Source of the DNA: Palaemon carinicauda
Taxonomy: Eukaryota > Arthropoda > Malacostraca > Decapoda > Palaemonidae
Reading direction: 5' to 3'
Assembly: GCF_036898095.1 (NCBI RefSeq)
Contig: NC_090736.1
Span: forward strand, 11,196,161-11,260,160
DNA length: 64,000 nt
The position numbers were made by a program, and so were the translations under genes. The notes beneath the pieces were generated by a model. The model saw only the letters and a program-made list of their open reading frames with translations. It was not told where the DNA came from and did not search any database. Shown here piece after piece: positions 7,924-16,739 of the stretch; the stretch's first letter is position 1, and every line of letters begins with the position of its first letter.

Positions 7924-10645
7924 GAAAGGACTGAGGACGAAACCCAGAAGAAGATTCCTTAGGTTTTCGAGAGGAGAAAGACGGAGGCAAAACTTTCCTA
8001 GTCGAATGAGTAACTAAGTCATGTGTGGCCTTCTGAGTGAGAGCAGTAGCCACCTCGCCCACTAAATCCTGAGGAAATAAAGAATTAGACAAAGGTGCGA
8101 AAAGAAGGCCTGTCTTCTGATAGGGAGACACTCCTGCGGAGAGGAAGGAGCACATCGTGGCCCTTTTCTTGAGAATTCCAGCTGTAAACAAGGCAGCAAG
8201 TTCGTTGGAGCCATCTCTCACACCTTTGTCCAAGCAGGACATCAAATGAACCAAACCACTAGTGTCCGTTTCCGTCATATCCGAGACCCTCTTACTCAAA
8301 GCCCCCAAAGCCCAGTCCAAAAAATTAAAAACTTCGAAGGCCCTGAAAAGACCTTTAAGCAAATGGTCGAACTCTGGAATGGACCACCAAATCTTCGTCT
8401 TCCTTAAGGCAAGACGACGAGAAGCATCTACCAAACTTGAAAAATCCCCTTGGGCAGACGAAAGAAAACTCAAGCCCAACACTTCACCAGTCTCATACCA
8501 CACACTAGATTTAGAGGCTAACCTAGCGGGAGGAAAGGCAAAGGCCGTCTTGCCAAAAGCTTTCTTGGAGTCCAACCAAGAACCCATTAACTTCAAGGCC
8601 CGCTTAGAAGATCGAGAAAGAACCATCTTGGTGTAAACTGGAACCTTAGTAGCTTTACCTAAGATGAATTCAGAAGGCGGAGAACGAGGGGCCACAGGGG
8701 TAAAAGAATCCGGGAAAATTCCAGTCAAAATAAGCATAAACTTGCGAAGGTCCACAGCATGCTGATAATGCTTCTCCTCCTCATTCTCAGAGACTTCCTC
8801 AATAGGATTATCCTCATCCGACTTTTCCTCTGGTTCGTCTTCTGGCAGTGCAGCAACAGCTGCAGCCTGAACCGAAGGAACAACGTCTGGATGGGACTGC
8901 CTGTCAAGGCCAACATCTGAGTCAATTTGGTGGGGAGAAGTAGAAGTAGATTGATGCGAAACACGGACATGTAGACGATCATCCTCAACCAACAACTGCT
9001 TAGACCGCTTAGAATTCAACTGTTGTTGAACAGAAGAACGCTTGAAATCAGAAGGTAACTGTTGAAGATCGCCGCGAGGTCGCGTAAAGTCCGAGGACTG
9101 TTGCTGCGAGCGATCAAAGGAGTCAGGATGTCGCCGCTGTAAACCAATGTTTTGACGCGCCGCGTCCAAAAGTTGTTGCCGCGGGCGATCCACTACTTCA
9201 AATTGTTGCCGCGTCTCGTCCACTTGTCGACGCCGACGCTCTTCCCCGCGACCAGAAAACGCAAACTGGTCAACCAAAACTCTCTGACGCGACTCATCAA
9301 AATCAACCTGGCGTTGAACACTGTGAATGGGAGACCGTCTAAGTGATAACTCGTCAAGGCCATATACCATCGAACGTTTGTGCGATAACTGGTCTGACAT
9401 CGAACGCCCAGACACAACGCCAACACTTGGTTGATAAGAATCCATCAACGAAGAGAGTTGTTCCTTCATAGACAAAAGCGCAGTCCATTTCGGATCAACA
9501 GAACTCCTAGAAGGAAGATTCGCACTAATGTCACCACGCATTTCAGGGGAAGAAAGCCAATCCGATGGAAGAGGAGGTGCATGAATAGTTACAAGGTCCG
9601 AATCGGAAGGAATCATATCCGCACGAACACGGTGATCTGAACGTTTGGCCGGAGTGCAAGCGCTGGGAGAACGGAAACGTTCCGGTGAACCCCACGAACT
9701 ACATCCTGGCCGCACAGGCGATTCCCGACGCTGTGTGTTTTGACGCGCCGCGTCCAAATCAACATGGGAGCGTTTAAGCGGTCTCGACGCTCGCCGCCAG
9801 ATCTCACTCCCCGACCCTTCATCGGAAGACGGGGATAACGTATGAACCTCACCTTTCCTACGATGAGGGTGAACGACCTGAGCTACGGCAACAGGAACGT
9901 TCGAGGGGACGTCTGCACGATTGATGATGCTTCTCGTTCCCTTAAGCCGTTCGACATTACTTCTCCCATGGGTTCGAGAGTTCGAAAGAGGTCTAAGGCT
10001 AGGTGAACGACAAGATCGTGCCGACGCACCCTCCGCAACACTAAACACATTATCAACACTTGTCACAACACCGAGAGAGTCACGATTCTTCGGTACCACA
10101 TCAGACACTCGAGTCGACGCACCTTCCGCAACACTAACCACATTATCAACACTTGTCACAACACCGAGAGAGTCACGATTCTTCGGTACCACATCAGACA
10201 CTGAAACACTTTCCACAGTTCCGATAGGATCACGGTTTTTCAATACCTTTAACTCTGAAAAGATAGTATTTCTATCGGCTGCTAAGGACTCAACTTTCTC
10301 ACCAAGAGACAAAATAGCAGTAAACATGTCCTTCATAGTAGGTTCCTGATCTACCACCACAGGGGAAGGAACAGGATAAGGAACAGGTAAATTAGGTAAG
10401 GTTCTATCCACAGATCGGGAAGAACTACGCCTAAGTCTATCTCTCTCTAATCTCCTAACATAACGATCGTAAGTACCAAAATCATCATTAGTTAAGGAAA
10501 GACACTCATTACACCTATCATCTAATGAACAAAATTTACCCCTACATTTTACACAAATAGAATGAGGATCAATAGATCCATTAGGAAGTCGTGTACGACA
10601 ACCCTCACTAACACACCTACGCTGAGCAGGGGAGGAGTCGGCCAT
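7835..10645 (-). CDS. gag-like protein (F1-A)
   Basis: About 936 codons from ATG at 10645 in the context AAAATGG. A further in-frame ATG at 10714 would add a hydrophobic stretch absent from F1-C, so it is treated as leader. The N-terminal Cys/His cluster is C-x4-C, DPHSICVKC, then CNEC. It is followed by a basic coiled region, a long variable Ser/Arg/Gln-rich middle, an acidic block and a conserved helical capsid-like region near 7950-8650. The tail is Arg/Gly-rich (GRKPRGRGGKSGRG), likely nucleic-acid binding. It ends in TGA followed by CTG. Assembly of particles around element RNA is inferred from position. Confidence 0.75.
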   Translation of the reverse strand: MADSSPAQRRCVSEGCRTRLPNGSIDPHSICVKCRGKFCSLDDRCNECLSLTNDDFGTYDRYVRRLERDRLRRSSSRSVDRTLPNLPVPYPVPSPVVVDQEPTMKDMFTAILSLGEKVESLAADRNTIFSELKVLKNRDPIGTVESVSVSDVVPKNRDSLGVVTSVDNVVSVAEGASTRVSDVVPKNRDSLGVVTSVDNVFSVAEGASARSCRSPSLRPLSNSRTHGRSNVERLKGTRSIINRADVPSNVPVAVAQVVHPHRRKGEVHTLSPSSDEGSGSEIWRRASRPLKRSHVDLDAARQNTQRRESPVRPGCSSWGSPERFRSPSACTPAKRSDHRVRADMIPSDSDLVTIHAPPLPSDWLSSPEMRGDISANLPSRSSVDPKWTALLSMKEQLSSLMDSYQPSVGVVSGRSMSDQLSHKRSMVYGLDELSLRRSPIHSVQRQVDFDESRQRVLVDQFAFSGRGEERRRRQVDETRQQFEVVDRPRQQLLDAARQNIGLQRRHPDSFDRSQQQSSDFTRPRGDLQQLPSDFKRSSVQQQLNSKRSKQLLVEDDRLHVRVSHQSTSTSPHQIDSDVGLDRQSHPDVVPSVQAAAVAALPEDEPEEKSDEDNPIEEVSENEEEKHYQHAVDLRKFMLILTGIFPDSFTPVAPRSPPSEFILGKATKVPVYTKMVLSRSSKRALKLMGSWLDSKKAFGKTAFAFPPARLASKSSVWYETGEVLGLSFLSSAQGDFSSLVDASRRLALRKTKIWWSIPEFDHLLKGLFRAFEVFNFLDWALGALSKRVSDMTETDTSGLVHLMSCLDKGVRDGSNELAALFTAGILKKRATMCSFLSAGVSPYQKTGLLFAPLSNSLFPQDLVGEVATALTQKATHDLVTHSTRKVLPPSFSSRKPKESSSGFRPQSFRGKPSGRGSFKPEGRKPRGRGGKSGRGKV
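10026..10211 (-). repeat. 93-bp tandem duplication inside gag of F1-A
   Basis: Two adjacent copies of a 93-bp unit (starts 10026 and 10119) differ by only a few bases. The length is a multiple of three, so gag stays open and repeats about 31 residues built around DVVPKNRDSLGVVTSVDNV. Confidence 0.8.
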
Positions 10646-10860
10646 TTTAAAGTTAACGTGAGAGACCGACAAGCAAAAAGTAAGGGAAAAAACAATAAAG
10701 AAAATCTCAAACAAAAAGATTTCAAGATAAGAACCAAGGAAAATTAATCAACGATAGCTTAAACTCAAAAAAGAACGTTGTACATCACCAAACAACTTCC
10801 CAAGAGAGTAAAAACACGAGAGCGAACTTCTGTATGTCAGTCAGCTATGACGGCAGAGAG

Positions 10861-11018
10861 AAGAACTGGAGTTGGTGTGTAGTTCCACCTGTTCTACCGC
10901 TAGGGTGCGGTTGGTACACCTGGCGTATCTTCGATAGCGCGAGATTTGAATTTTCTGCCCTGGCGTCAGGGACTTCAGCTCTTTTATATAACCAGCGGGT
11001 AAGTTTTATATTTAAAAA
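10861..11018. repeat. right inverted terminal repeat of F1-A
   Basis: Reverse complement of 4200-4357 as described there. It contains GTAAGT at 10999-11004 reading outward on the plus strand, and ends in an A-run against the interrupted family 2 leader (cctaacctagagcaggg). Confidence 0.85.
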
Positions 11019-11879
11019 CCTAACCTAGAGCAGGGATGAACGTCCTGAACTAGGAAGGATAGAAGACATATCGCTATCGCAGGAAAGTCGTAGACTTAGT
11101 CCTAGCAATAGAGGAAAGACTAGCCGTTCCTCACTCTCAGGCGCAACCCTAAGGGGGGTTCATTCCCTTAGGGAGGACAGAGAGGCGATAACATACTCTG
11201 ATAAGAGCTTGATCCCCTTACGTGGTAGGGGGAGCAAGGCTACACAGAGGGAATGCCCAAGGGCAGGGGGATGAAGGAAGCATATAGGGGTCGGGGTCCT
11301 ACATGTAGGTTAGGTTAAGAAGGCACACTAACTAACCTATCCCCTATATGCTCCCTGAAGGCGAAAATACTTGCATCACAGTCAATAGTATTGTAAAATA
11401 ATGCCACTATCTTCATAAGTAAGCCTAGGATCACTGATAAAATCATGCATGAACACTAATATAGGCGCTCTGGCCTGGGGGCTATAGTAGCCAACTGGCA
11501 TGGGGTCAATCGATGACCGGTAAAAAAGCGTCAAAACACGATATAAAAGTTCCTAGCTATGAAGACTAAATAAACTAATATTATCGATTAGTAAATAAGG
11601 CCGGAAGCGTTGTTGTGGCTAACTAAATAAGGCATGCAGAACAACAACGACGCCATAAAATGGCGGGTCCGGTAGAGGCACAGCTCTGCCACAAAACAAC
11701 AAATATCTCGAAAAGTAATATTTACTTTACGATCAGAGCTTAACTAAACAATACTGGAACCTTGTACTCAACTTTCCAGAAGAAGGCGAGGCCGAAGGTA
11801 GCGACATGATAAAGATGCAAGGCGATAAAGATAGCACAGGGAAAATCCGTCTAAGTAAGGCGAGCTACTGTACAAAGGA
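11019..11879 (-). other. 5' leader of F2-1, distal part
   Basis: Non-coding. It aligns with 46852-47714 of F2-2 and, inverted, with 50225-51075 of F2-3. It holds the paired motif cgccataaaatggcg at 11651-11665, whose CGCCAT half on either strand resembles a YY1-type core; this is weak evidence for a promoter-proximal element. Confidence 0.55.
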
Positions 11880-12234
11880 TGAAGACAGACGTGACGTCAT
11901 TTAAGCAATGGCGCCCGTTTGTTTACGTCTCGAGTACCAAAAGTAGCCACGGATGAGATTAGCTATGGAACGGCTCCCAGCTATTCTCCGCCTTTACACA
12001 CCGAAGCATTAACTCTGTTCGGGGTGTAGATAGCTATGTGGCGCGTTAATACATGCGTCCCCTGTTGATATACGATGTCTTAAAAGGGAAACCTTTAGGA
12101 TACTCGCTCCAGAAGTTAGAATTCTGTGATAACCAGTGGTTAAATTCTCTGGGAATATCTTAGTAGTTATTTACCTCAGGAAGCTACCAAATAGGAACCT
12201 TCCATCAGGACGCCATGGCTTGAGCCCAAAAATA
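11880..12234. repeat. right inverted terminal repeat of F2-1
   Basis: Matches the ITRs of F2-2 and F2-3. It carries the palindrome TGACGTCA (11892-11899), a CRE-like site found in every family 2 ITR in the window. It ends in the terminal sequence ccttccatcaggacgccatg...gagcccaaaaa. Confidence 0.8.
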
Positions 12235-12272
12235 GCTTTACATATGTTACTTTATTCTTTTGTAGGATGTGT

Positions 12273-12314
<42 letters not shown>

Positions 12315-12659
12315 CTCTCTCGTACGCTTATTCGAAATGTGATTTTTGCAACAAAGAATATTATTGGATGCAGTACTACGTACGTATACATACAAAAGAA
12401 TCATGGAAAAGATGCACATCCATTGCATTTGTTGTACAGTAGTAGCCATCCGCAGCCTTACACCATTCTAATATGGTATGACTGCATCTGATTTGCGTTT
12501 CATGTTCTATTTAATTTTACTACGTACTGCATACAGTACTGTATTATCGTATGATCACATTCTCTTTTCGTGTTTTATTTCTTTCTGTGCTGAATTATAT
12601 ATCATATGTAATGCAATGAACAATCAGTAAGAGCAGATATTACTAATTACAGTATTAAT
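12235..12659. repeat. flanking DNA with (CT)n microsatellite
   Basis: A pure CT run occupies about 12276-12311, after a short GT run. The open frames across it encode only Ser/Leu or Arg/Glu alternation and are not genes. Nothing else is recognised here. Confidence 0.8.
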
Positions 12660-12826
12660 GGAATTACAGGTAACGAAATATCGTATTTGGGGGTCTTCAG
12701 ATTTCGCGGTATTTTCGAATTTTCCGGAAAATCCACGATATGTATATATATATGGGTTATGGAAAAAACCCGCGAAGTGGTGAATCCGCGATGGTCGAAC
12801 CGCGAAGTAGCGAGGGTTCACTGTAC
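12660..12826. mobile_element. pogo/Tigger-type transposon terminus
   Basis: The right end reads cgaagtagcgagggttcactgta. Its reverse complement, beginning TACAGTGAACCCTCGCTACT, resembles Tigger-type termini (CAGT followed by a CCTCG motif, TA target). The partner terminus was not found, so this is either a truncated copy or a non-autonomous relative. It abuts the 3'-truncated family 3 element. Confidence 0.55.
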
Positions 12827-12839
12827 TTTGGTCCTGTAG

Positions 12840-14340
12840 GGTACTCTCCTCGTCCGCCAGAACGGGGGAAGGCAAACACATCAATGTTGTCCCACCGTTG
12901 CTGGAAGGCCTCCTACTAGAGGGCCTTGGGATCCGGGACCGGGGAGCAGTACAGCGGGAGCTTGCAGCTCAGTGCTGTAGCGAACCGGTCCACAGAGGAA
13001 GCCCCACCGAGTCAGGACTTTATAGGCTACTTGAGGATCCAAAGACTACTCGGAATGTGGCGACTGTGTCACATTGCCCAGACTGAGGGCGAGCCCATTC
13101 CTTTACCTGGAATCAAGCGAGCTGCTAAGGAGATCGAGGGGAACTCGGACCATCCCGGTATCTCTACCACAGGATGGGATGGCTATACTGAAAAGTACCT
13201 CCTTGTCTGAGCAGGTAAGCCATCACTGTGGTGTTGTTGATGCTCACAACCACAGAGTAGTCTGCCAGGCTAGGTGGAGCTACTGAGGAGTCCGAAACCC
13301 GGTTTCCATCTCTAGTAGGTCTAGAGAAGGTACTTCCTGGTTCTGACCACCGGCCTGAGGTCCCGTGGTTCCGAACGTGCCCCCCCCCCCCCCCCCCCCG
13401 CCCCCCCTTTCTTTGACGCGTCCGAAGACAGCATCAAGTTGGGGGAAGGACAAGAAGGTCCACTCCCTATTGTAGATCCTCGTCTACTTCCCATCCCTGG
13501 GGGTCCGTCTGTTCCGGTTGCCCCTAGGGGTCCGTCCGGGGAGTCGTGCCCCTGGATCCCCCGCGCCCCGAGTCGCTACTGGAGAGAACTCATCCTGAGG
13601 TGACTGTTGGAAACCAGACGGGCCAGGGAGGAGAGACGTAACCCCATGGGTTGGAGGTTCTTCTCGTGACCTTCCTCCGCCTTGCTATCCTGTCGCCTGC
13701 AGGGAAGGCTTCGGGAGATTGGAGTTTAAGACCAGGCCCAGGTATACCAGACTCTGAGAGGGCTGCGGGGAGGACTCCTCGAACACCACCATGATCGTTA
13801 GGACTTGGCAAAGTCCGAGGAACTTGTCCCGAGGACGAAGAAGGGATGCCTTTGAGTCTGCTAGGATCGGCCAGTCACCCAGGAAACGGAGGGGACGGAT
13901 GCCGATCCTGAGAGCCCGTGAAGAGATCAGAGTGGAAGCATCGGTGAACTGTAGAGGTGCTGTGGAGAGACCGAATCACAGCACCTTGAACTGGTATATC
14001 CGCCTTCCAGGCAACTCCAAAGTACTTCCTTGAACACGGGTGAACCGGGATCGGAAGTACGCGTCCTACCGTACCAGTGTACACATGAAGTCTAGTGGTC
14101 TCACCGCAAGACTGACCGCGTCTGCTGTCGCTATGCTGAACGGAGACTGCTTGACAACCCCGTACAGGGTCCATAAGGGAAGGAGACGATTAAGGAGGCC
14201 TCGGAACCCGTTGGCCACCTCTTGGAGGGAGCGTATGTCCAACATGGACTGGACTTCTGCCCGGAGGGCCCGTCCCCTCACCGATCCCTACCCAGGGAGG
14301 AGGGAGGGGCTCGATACCGACCGGGACTGTTGAAGGAGAC
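12840..14340 (-). pseudogene. RT/RNase H remnant of F3-1
   Basis: Translating by hand across frameshifts gives RT pieces: EVQSMLDIRSLQEV, NGFRGLLNRL, VKQSPFSIATADAV, RDAYFRSRF and STAPLQFT. The catalytic site reads FLGDW at about 13875-13889 instead of YLDDW, so the first catalytic aspartate is lost. RNase H begins LSSDASKKG and runs into a C/G homopolymer at 13380-13407. It continues as VSINNTTVMAYLLRQGGT. The last part, DRFATALSCKLPLYCSPVPDP ... DNIDVFAFPPF, matches the segment after RNase H in family 1. Several stops are present. Confidence 0.7.
13380..13407. repeat. C homopolymer inside the RNase H remnant
   Basis: Twenty C, one G, seven C. On the coding strand this falls on glycine codons just after the RNase H DAS motif, where related elements encode GWGA. 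It may be slippage or an assembly artefact. Confidence 0.8.
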
Positions 14341-16435
14341 AAGCTCGGAGAGCTGGCCCTCGGCCTAGCCTCTGGCGCTCCTCAATCCCTGAGACCAGGG
14401 CAAGCTGCACTGGCCCAAGGGAGCCCTTGGGTGAGTAGATTTGGTCCCGGACCGTATCCTTCCCTTACCGAAGAGGAATCTCTGAATCTGGGGTCCCCTT
14501 GAGGTTTCTCCTGAGGGTCAGAACCTGCCAGAATGCAAGTTCCGACCCCTGGAGCTTCTCCTTCTTATGGCCTGGAAGAGAGATCTCTAATCCCCGGAGC
14601 TCTTCCTGGGGGGACTCGTAGACATGCCCCAAGGGTCCATATGGATTCTGTCGGGTCCTTGCAGAAGACTGGGCCTTAGGATCCCTCCTAGGAGGGAAAC
14701 AGGACTCCAGCGATGTAAGGCTTACGCCTCCTCCGCATGAGAAGATTTCTCAGGAAGAGGCAGGGATTCTCCCTATGGAGTGATGAGGGAGAGGACCGGG
14801 TCTTCCGACCCTCCTGGAGATGGGTAATGCTCATCCGCAGGGGAGGAGAGAAGTCTGAGGAGGGCTCATCGCCTGCGGAAGGACTCGCGAAGGGACAGGA
14901 TAGTCCTCGGAGGAGATACCATGCCAGGGATTCCTCTCACCCTCTTGAGGGGGGAGAGGAAGTTGCTACTGATTAGTGACCCTCGTCAGAAGGCACAGGC
15001 TCATCGCCTGCATGAGCGTTCTGACGACGGAGTCCCACCAAGGATGCCGACTGACCCTCGCGCTGACAGGGAGTCCCTCTGGAGGGAAGAGGATCGTTCG
15101 ATACCCTGGAGAAGTTGACACCTGAGGGTTCGCTCGTAGAGAATCTGCAATGAAGGGAGAAGAGACTTTTGACCTGTCCGGAAACCTCCCCCCCTCCGGA
15201 GAGGGTGCTGCTCTGCGCTGCGGGGGAGGGAAGCGCGAAGGAGGCCTGACCGCCATAAGCCCTGATGTAATCAGGGCACGATCGTGTCGGAGAACGGTGC
15301 GCCGATCACGCTGGTGATCGCGCGAAAAGCACAGATCTGGGTAGCGCGTGAATAAAACATGCATAGCCGTATAACCGCGCCCGCATGCACGCGTGAGCGT
15401 GGGCGCATCCCCGTGAACGATCCTTGCGCTTCCGCGCGTATGAAGATCGCTGGTGCTTGTGCGTGAAAGATCGTGGGTAATAGCGTGGGAAACCATCCCA
15501 CGCACGAACGATCTCAGCGACAAGAGATCGCCGGGCTTGCGCCCTCGGCGATTGCGTTTGTGAAACCATCCCATACGCGGAAGAAATAACGCCGACGATC
15601 TTCAGCGCCTACGCGTGTACGAAGATCAACGGCGCTAGTGAAAGAGAAGATCGTCGGAGACGGCGAGCGGGAAACCATTGGTGCCCGCGTGCGTACGATC
15701 TCTAACTATGAAAGATGATCGTCGGCGATTCGCGCGAGCACGGACGATTTTCGGCACTCACGCGTGCGCGAAGATTGACGGAGCTCGTGCGCGAGAGAAG
15801 ATAGCCGGCGATCGCGCGCGGGAAACCTCGGAGCCCGCGCGCGGACCATCTACGTTTCCCGCACGTGGACGATCTGTGCGATGATCGCGTGAGCCTTAAT
15901 GGTCGCGCGCGGGAAACCATCCCACGCACAGAACGATCTTCGGCGCTTACGCGTACTATGAAGATCATCGGCGCTTGGGCGGCCAGCGCCGGATCCGAAG
16001 ATCAGCGGCTAAAGGCCGTCGACGATCGCGTGCGGAAAACCGCTCGCGGACGGCTTCGTTGTCGCATGCGGGAAACCATCCCGCGCACAAAACAATCTTC
16101 GGCGCTTACGCGTACTATGAAGATCGTCGGCGCTTGCGCGCCTAGCGCCGGATCGGAAGATCGCCGGGTAACAGCCGCCGACGGGCTAACGATCTTCGAA
16201 GATTCCCGCGCGCGGGCAATCTTCAGTGCTTACGCGTTAGCGCGTATCAGAATATCGGCCAACGATCTTCGACGATCGCGCGCTGGAAACCATCCCGCGC
16301 GCGGGCAATCTTCAGCGCTTACGCACAAGTGAAGATCGTAGGCCCATGTGCAACAAAATAACGTCAGAGAGCACGCACGCGCGCTTGGTTTGAAGGATCG
16401 GCTAACTCGTAGATCAGGAACTGAGATGTGTCCCT
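14341..16435 (-). pseudogene. gag remnant of F3-1 with GC-rich repeat region
   Basis: 14341-15240 aligns with 17480-18430 of F3-2 (shared Pro/Ser-rich gag sequence). It is broken by indels. About 15240-16400 is unusually rich in CG-containing words, with irregular tandem copies of a motif around gatcttcggcgcttacgcg and gggaaaccatccc. It occupies the position of the GCGCGC-rich region of F3-2 but has different repeats. Apparent open frames here on both strands follow composition and are not called. Confidence 0.6.
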
Positions 16436-16735
16436 AAAAGGGAGAGCATCCCCTGAAGAGGACCAGGAGGTCTGCTTCAGTGCCGACGATCAACTGAAGG
16501 ACTGCTAAATACTCCAAGGAGTGGTCTCTGTGAGGTACCTTTCCCTTTACTGATCACATGGTAAGGGAGCTCAATGACACTGGATTCGCTGTCAGGGGAG
16601 GAAGACAGGAGATGAACGGGACGCGATAAACCTGACCGATTACGGAAATCGTCCAGGTATCTGCCCCGAGTTGCTGCCACCTTGTCGCGCAACTTTGTAG
16701 GCATCCCCCCCCTGGTGGACATGCAGGGGAACTGC
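16436..16735 (-). pseudogene. start of pol, F3-2
   Basis: Reading in the pol frame gives VGGCLQSCATRWQQLGAD, then VYRVPF and SVKGKV. This corresponds to the VGGRLRQFQDRW and VGARLTHFWEAW pol starts of families 2 and 1. It overlaps or directly follows the gag tail, contains a stop and breaks off near 16436. Confidence 0.6.
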
Positions 16736-16739
16736 CAAT

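Larger units (their letters stand above)
4200..11018 (-). mobile_element. DIRS-type retrotransposon F1-A, full length
   Basis: Complete minus-strand element inserted in the leader of F2-1. The 3' end (left) starts gatattttcataataaaa and the 5' end (right) finishes tatatttaaaaa. ITRs of about 120-160 bp share the core cttacccgctggttatataa. An ICR at 4421-4515 contains both ends joined, diagnostic of the DIRS circular intermediate. Coding order is gag, RT/RNase H, tyrosine recombinase. Alignment of the flanks with two other family 2 leaders shows no target duplication. Confidence 0.9.
1..12234 (-). mobile_element. DIRS-type retrotransposon F2-1, partial, interrupted by F1-A
   Basis: Minus-strand family 2 element. 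Its 3' part lies beyond the window start and its right (5') end is at about 12234, where the family terminus ending gagcccaaaaa stops. The order from right to left is ITR, long leader, gag, reverse transcriptase. The same order is seen in F2-2 and F2-3, which provide the alignment. The leader is split by F1-A (4200-11018): sequence before 4200 and after 11018 aligns continuously with the leader of F2-2 near 46850 and of F2-3 near 51065-51110. The coding part is open to the window edge, so this is the best preserved family 2 copy seen here. Confidence 0.85.
12827..16435 (-). mobile_element. family 3 DIRS-type element fragment F3-1
   Basis: Minus-strand remnant. It contains RNase H and the downstream FPPF segment (12830-13450), a degraded RT (about 13600-14340) and part of gag (14341-16435). 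The recombinase region is absent. RT residues join directly to mid-gag sequence at about 14340. In F3-2 the two are separated by the gag C-terminus and pol start, so an internal deletion is inferred. Confidence 0.7.

Noticed and set aside
10646..10714. N-terminal hydrophobic extension of F1-A gag resembling a signal peptide
   Set aside because: The next ATG (10645) matches the start of F1-C gag and has a better context; the extension is not conserved.
12136..12491. Open frames across the CT repeat
   Set aside because: Pure dinucleotide translation (Ser/Leu or Arg/Glu); no family.
15271..16332. Several open frames on both strands in the GC-rich family 3 region
   Set aside because: High GC lowers stop frequency in all frames; the flanking alignment shows it is gag-derived and broken.
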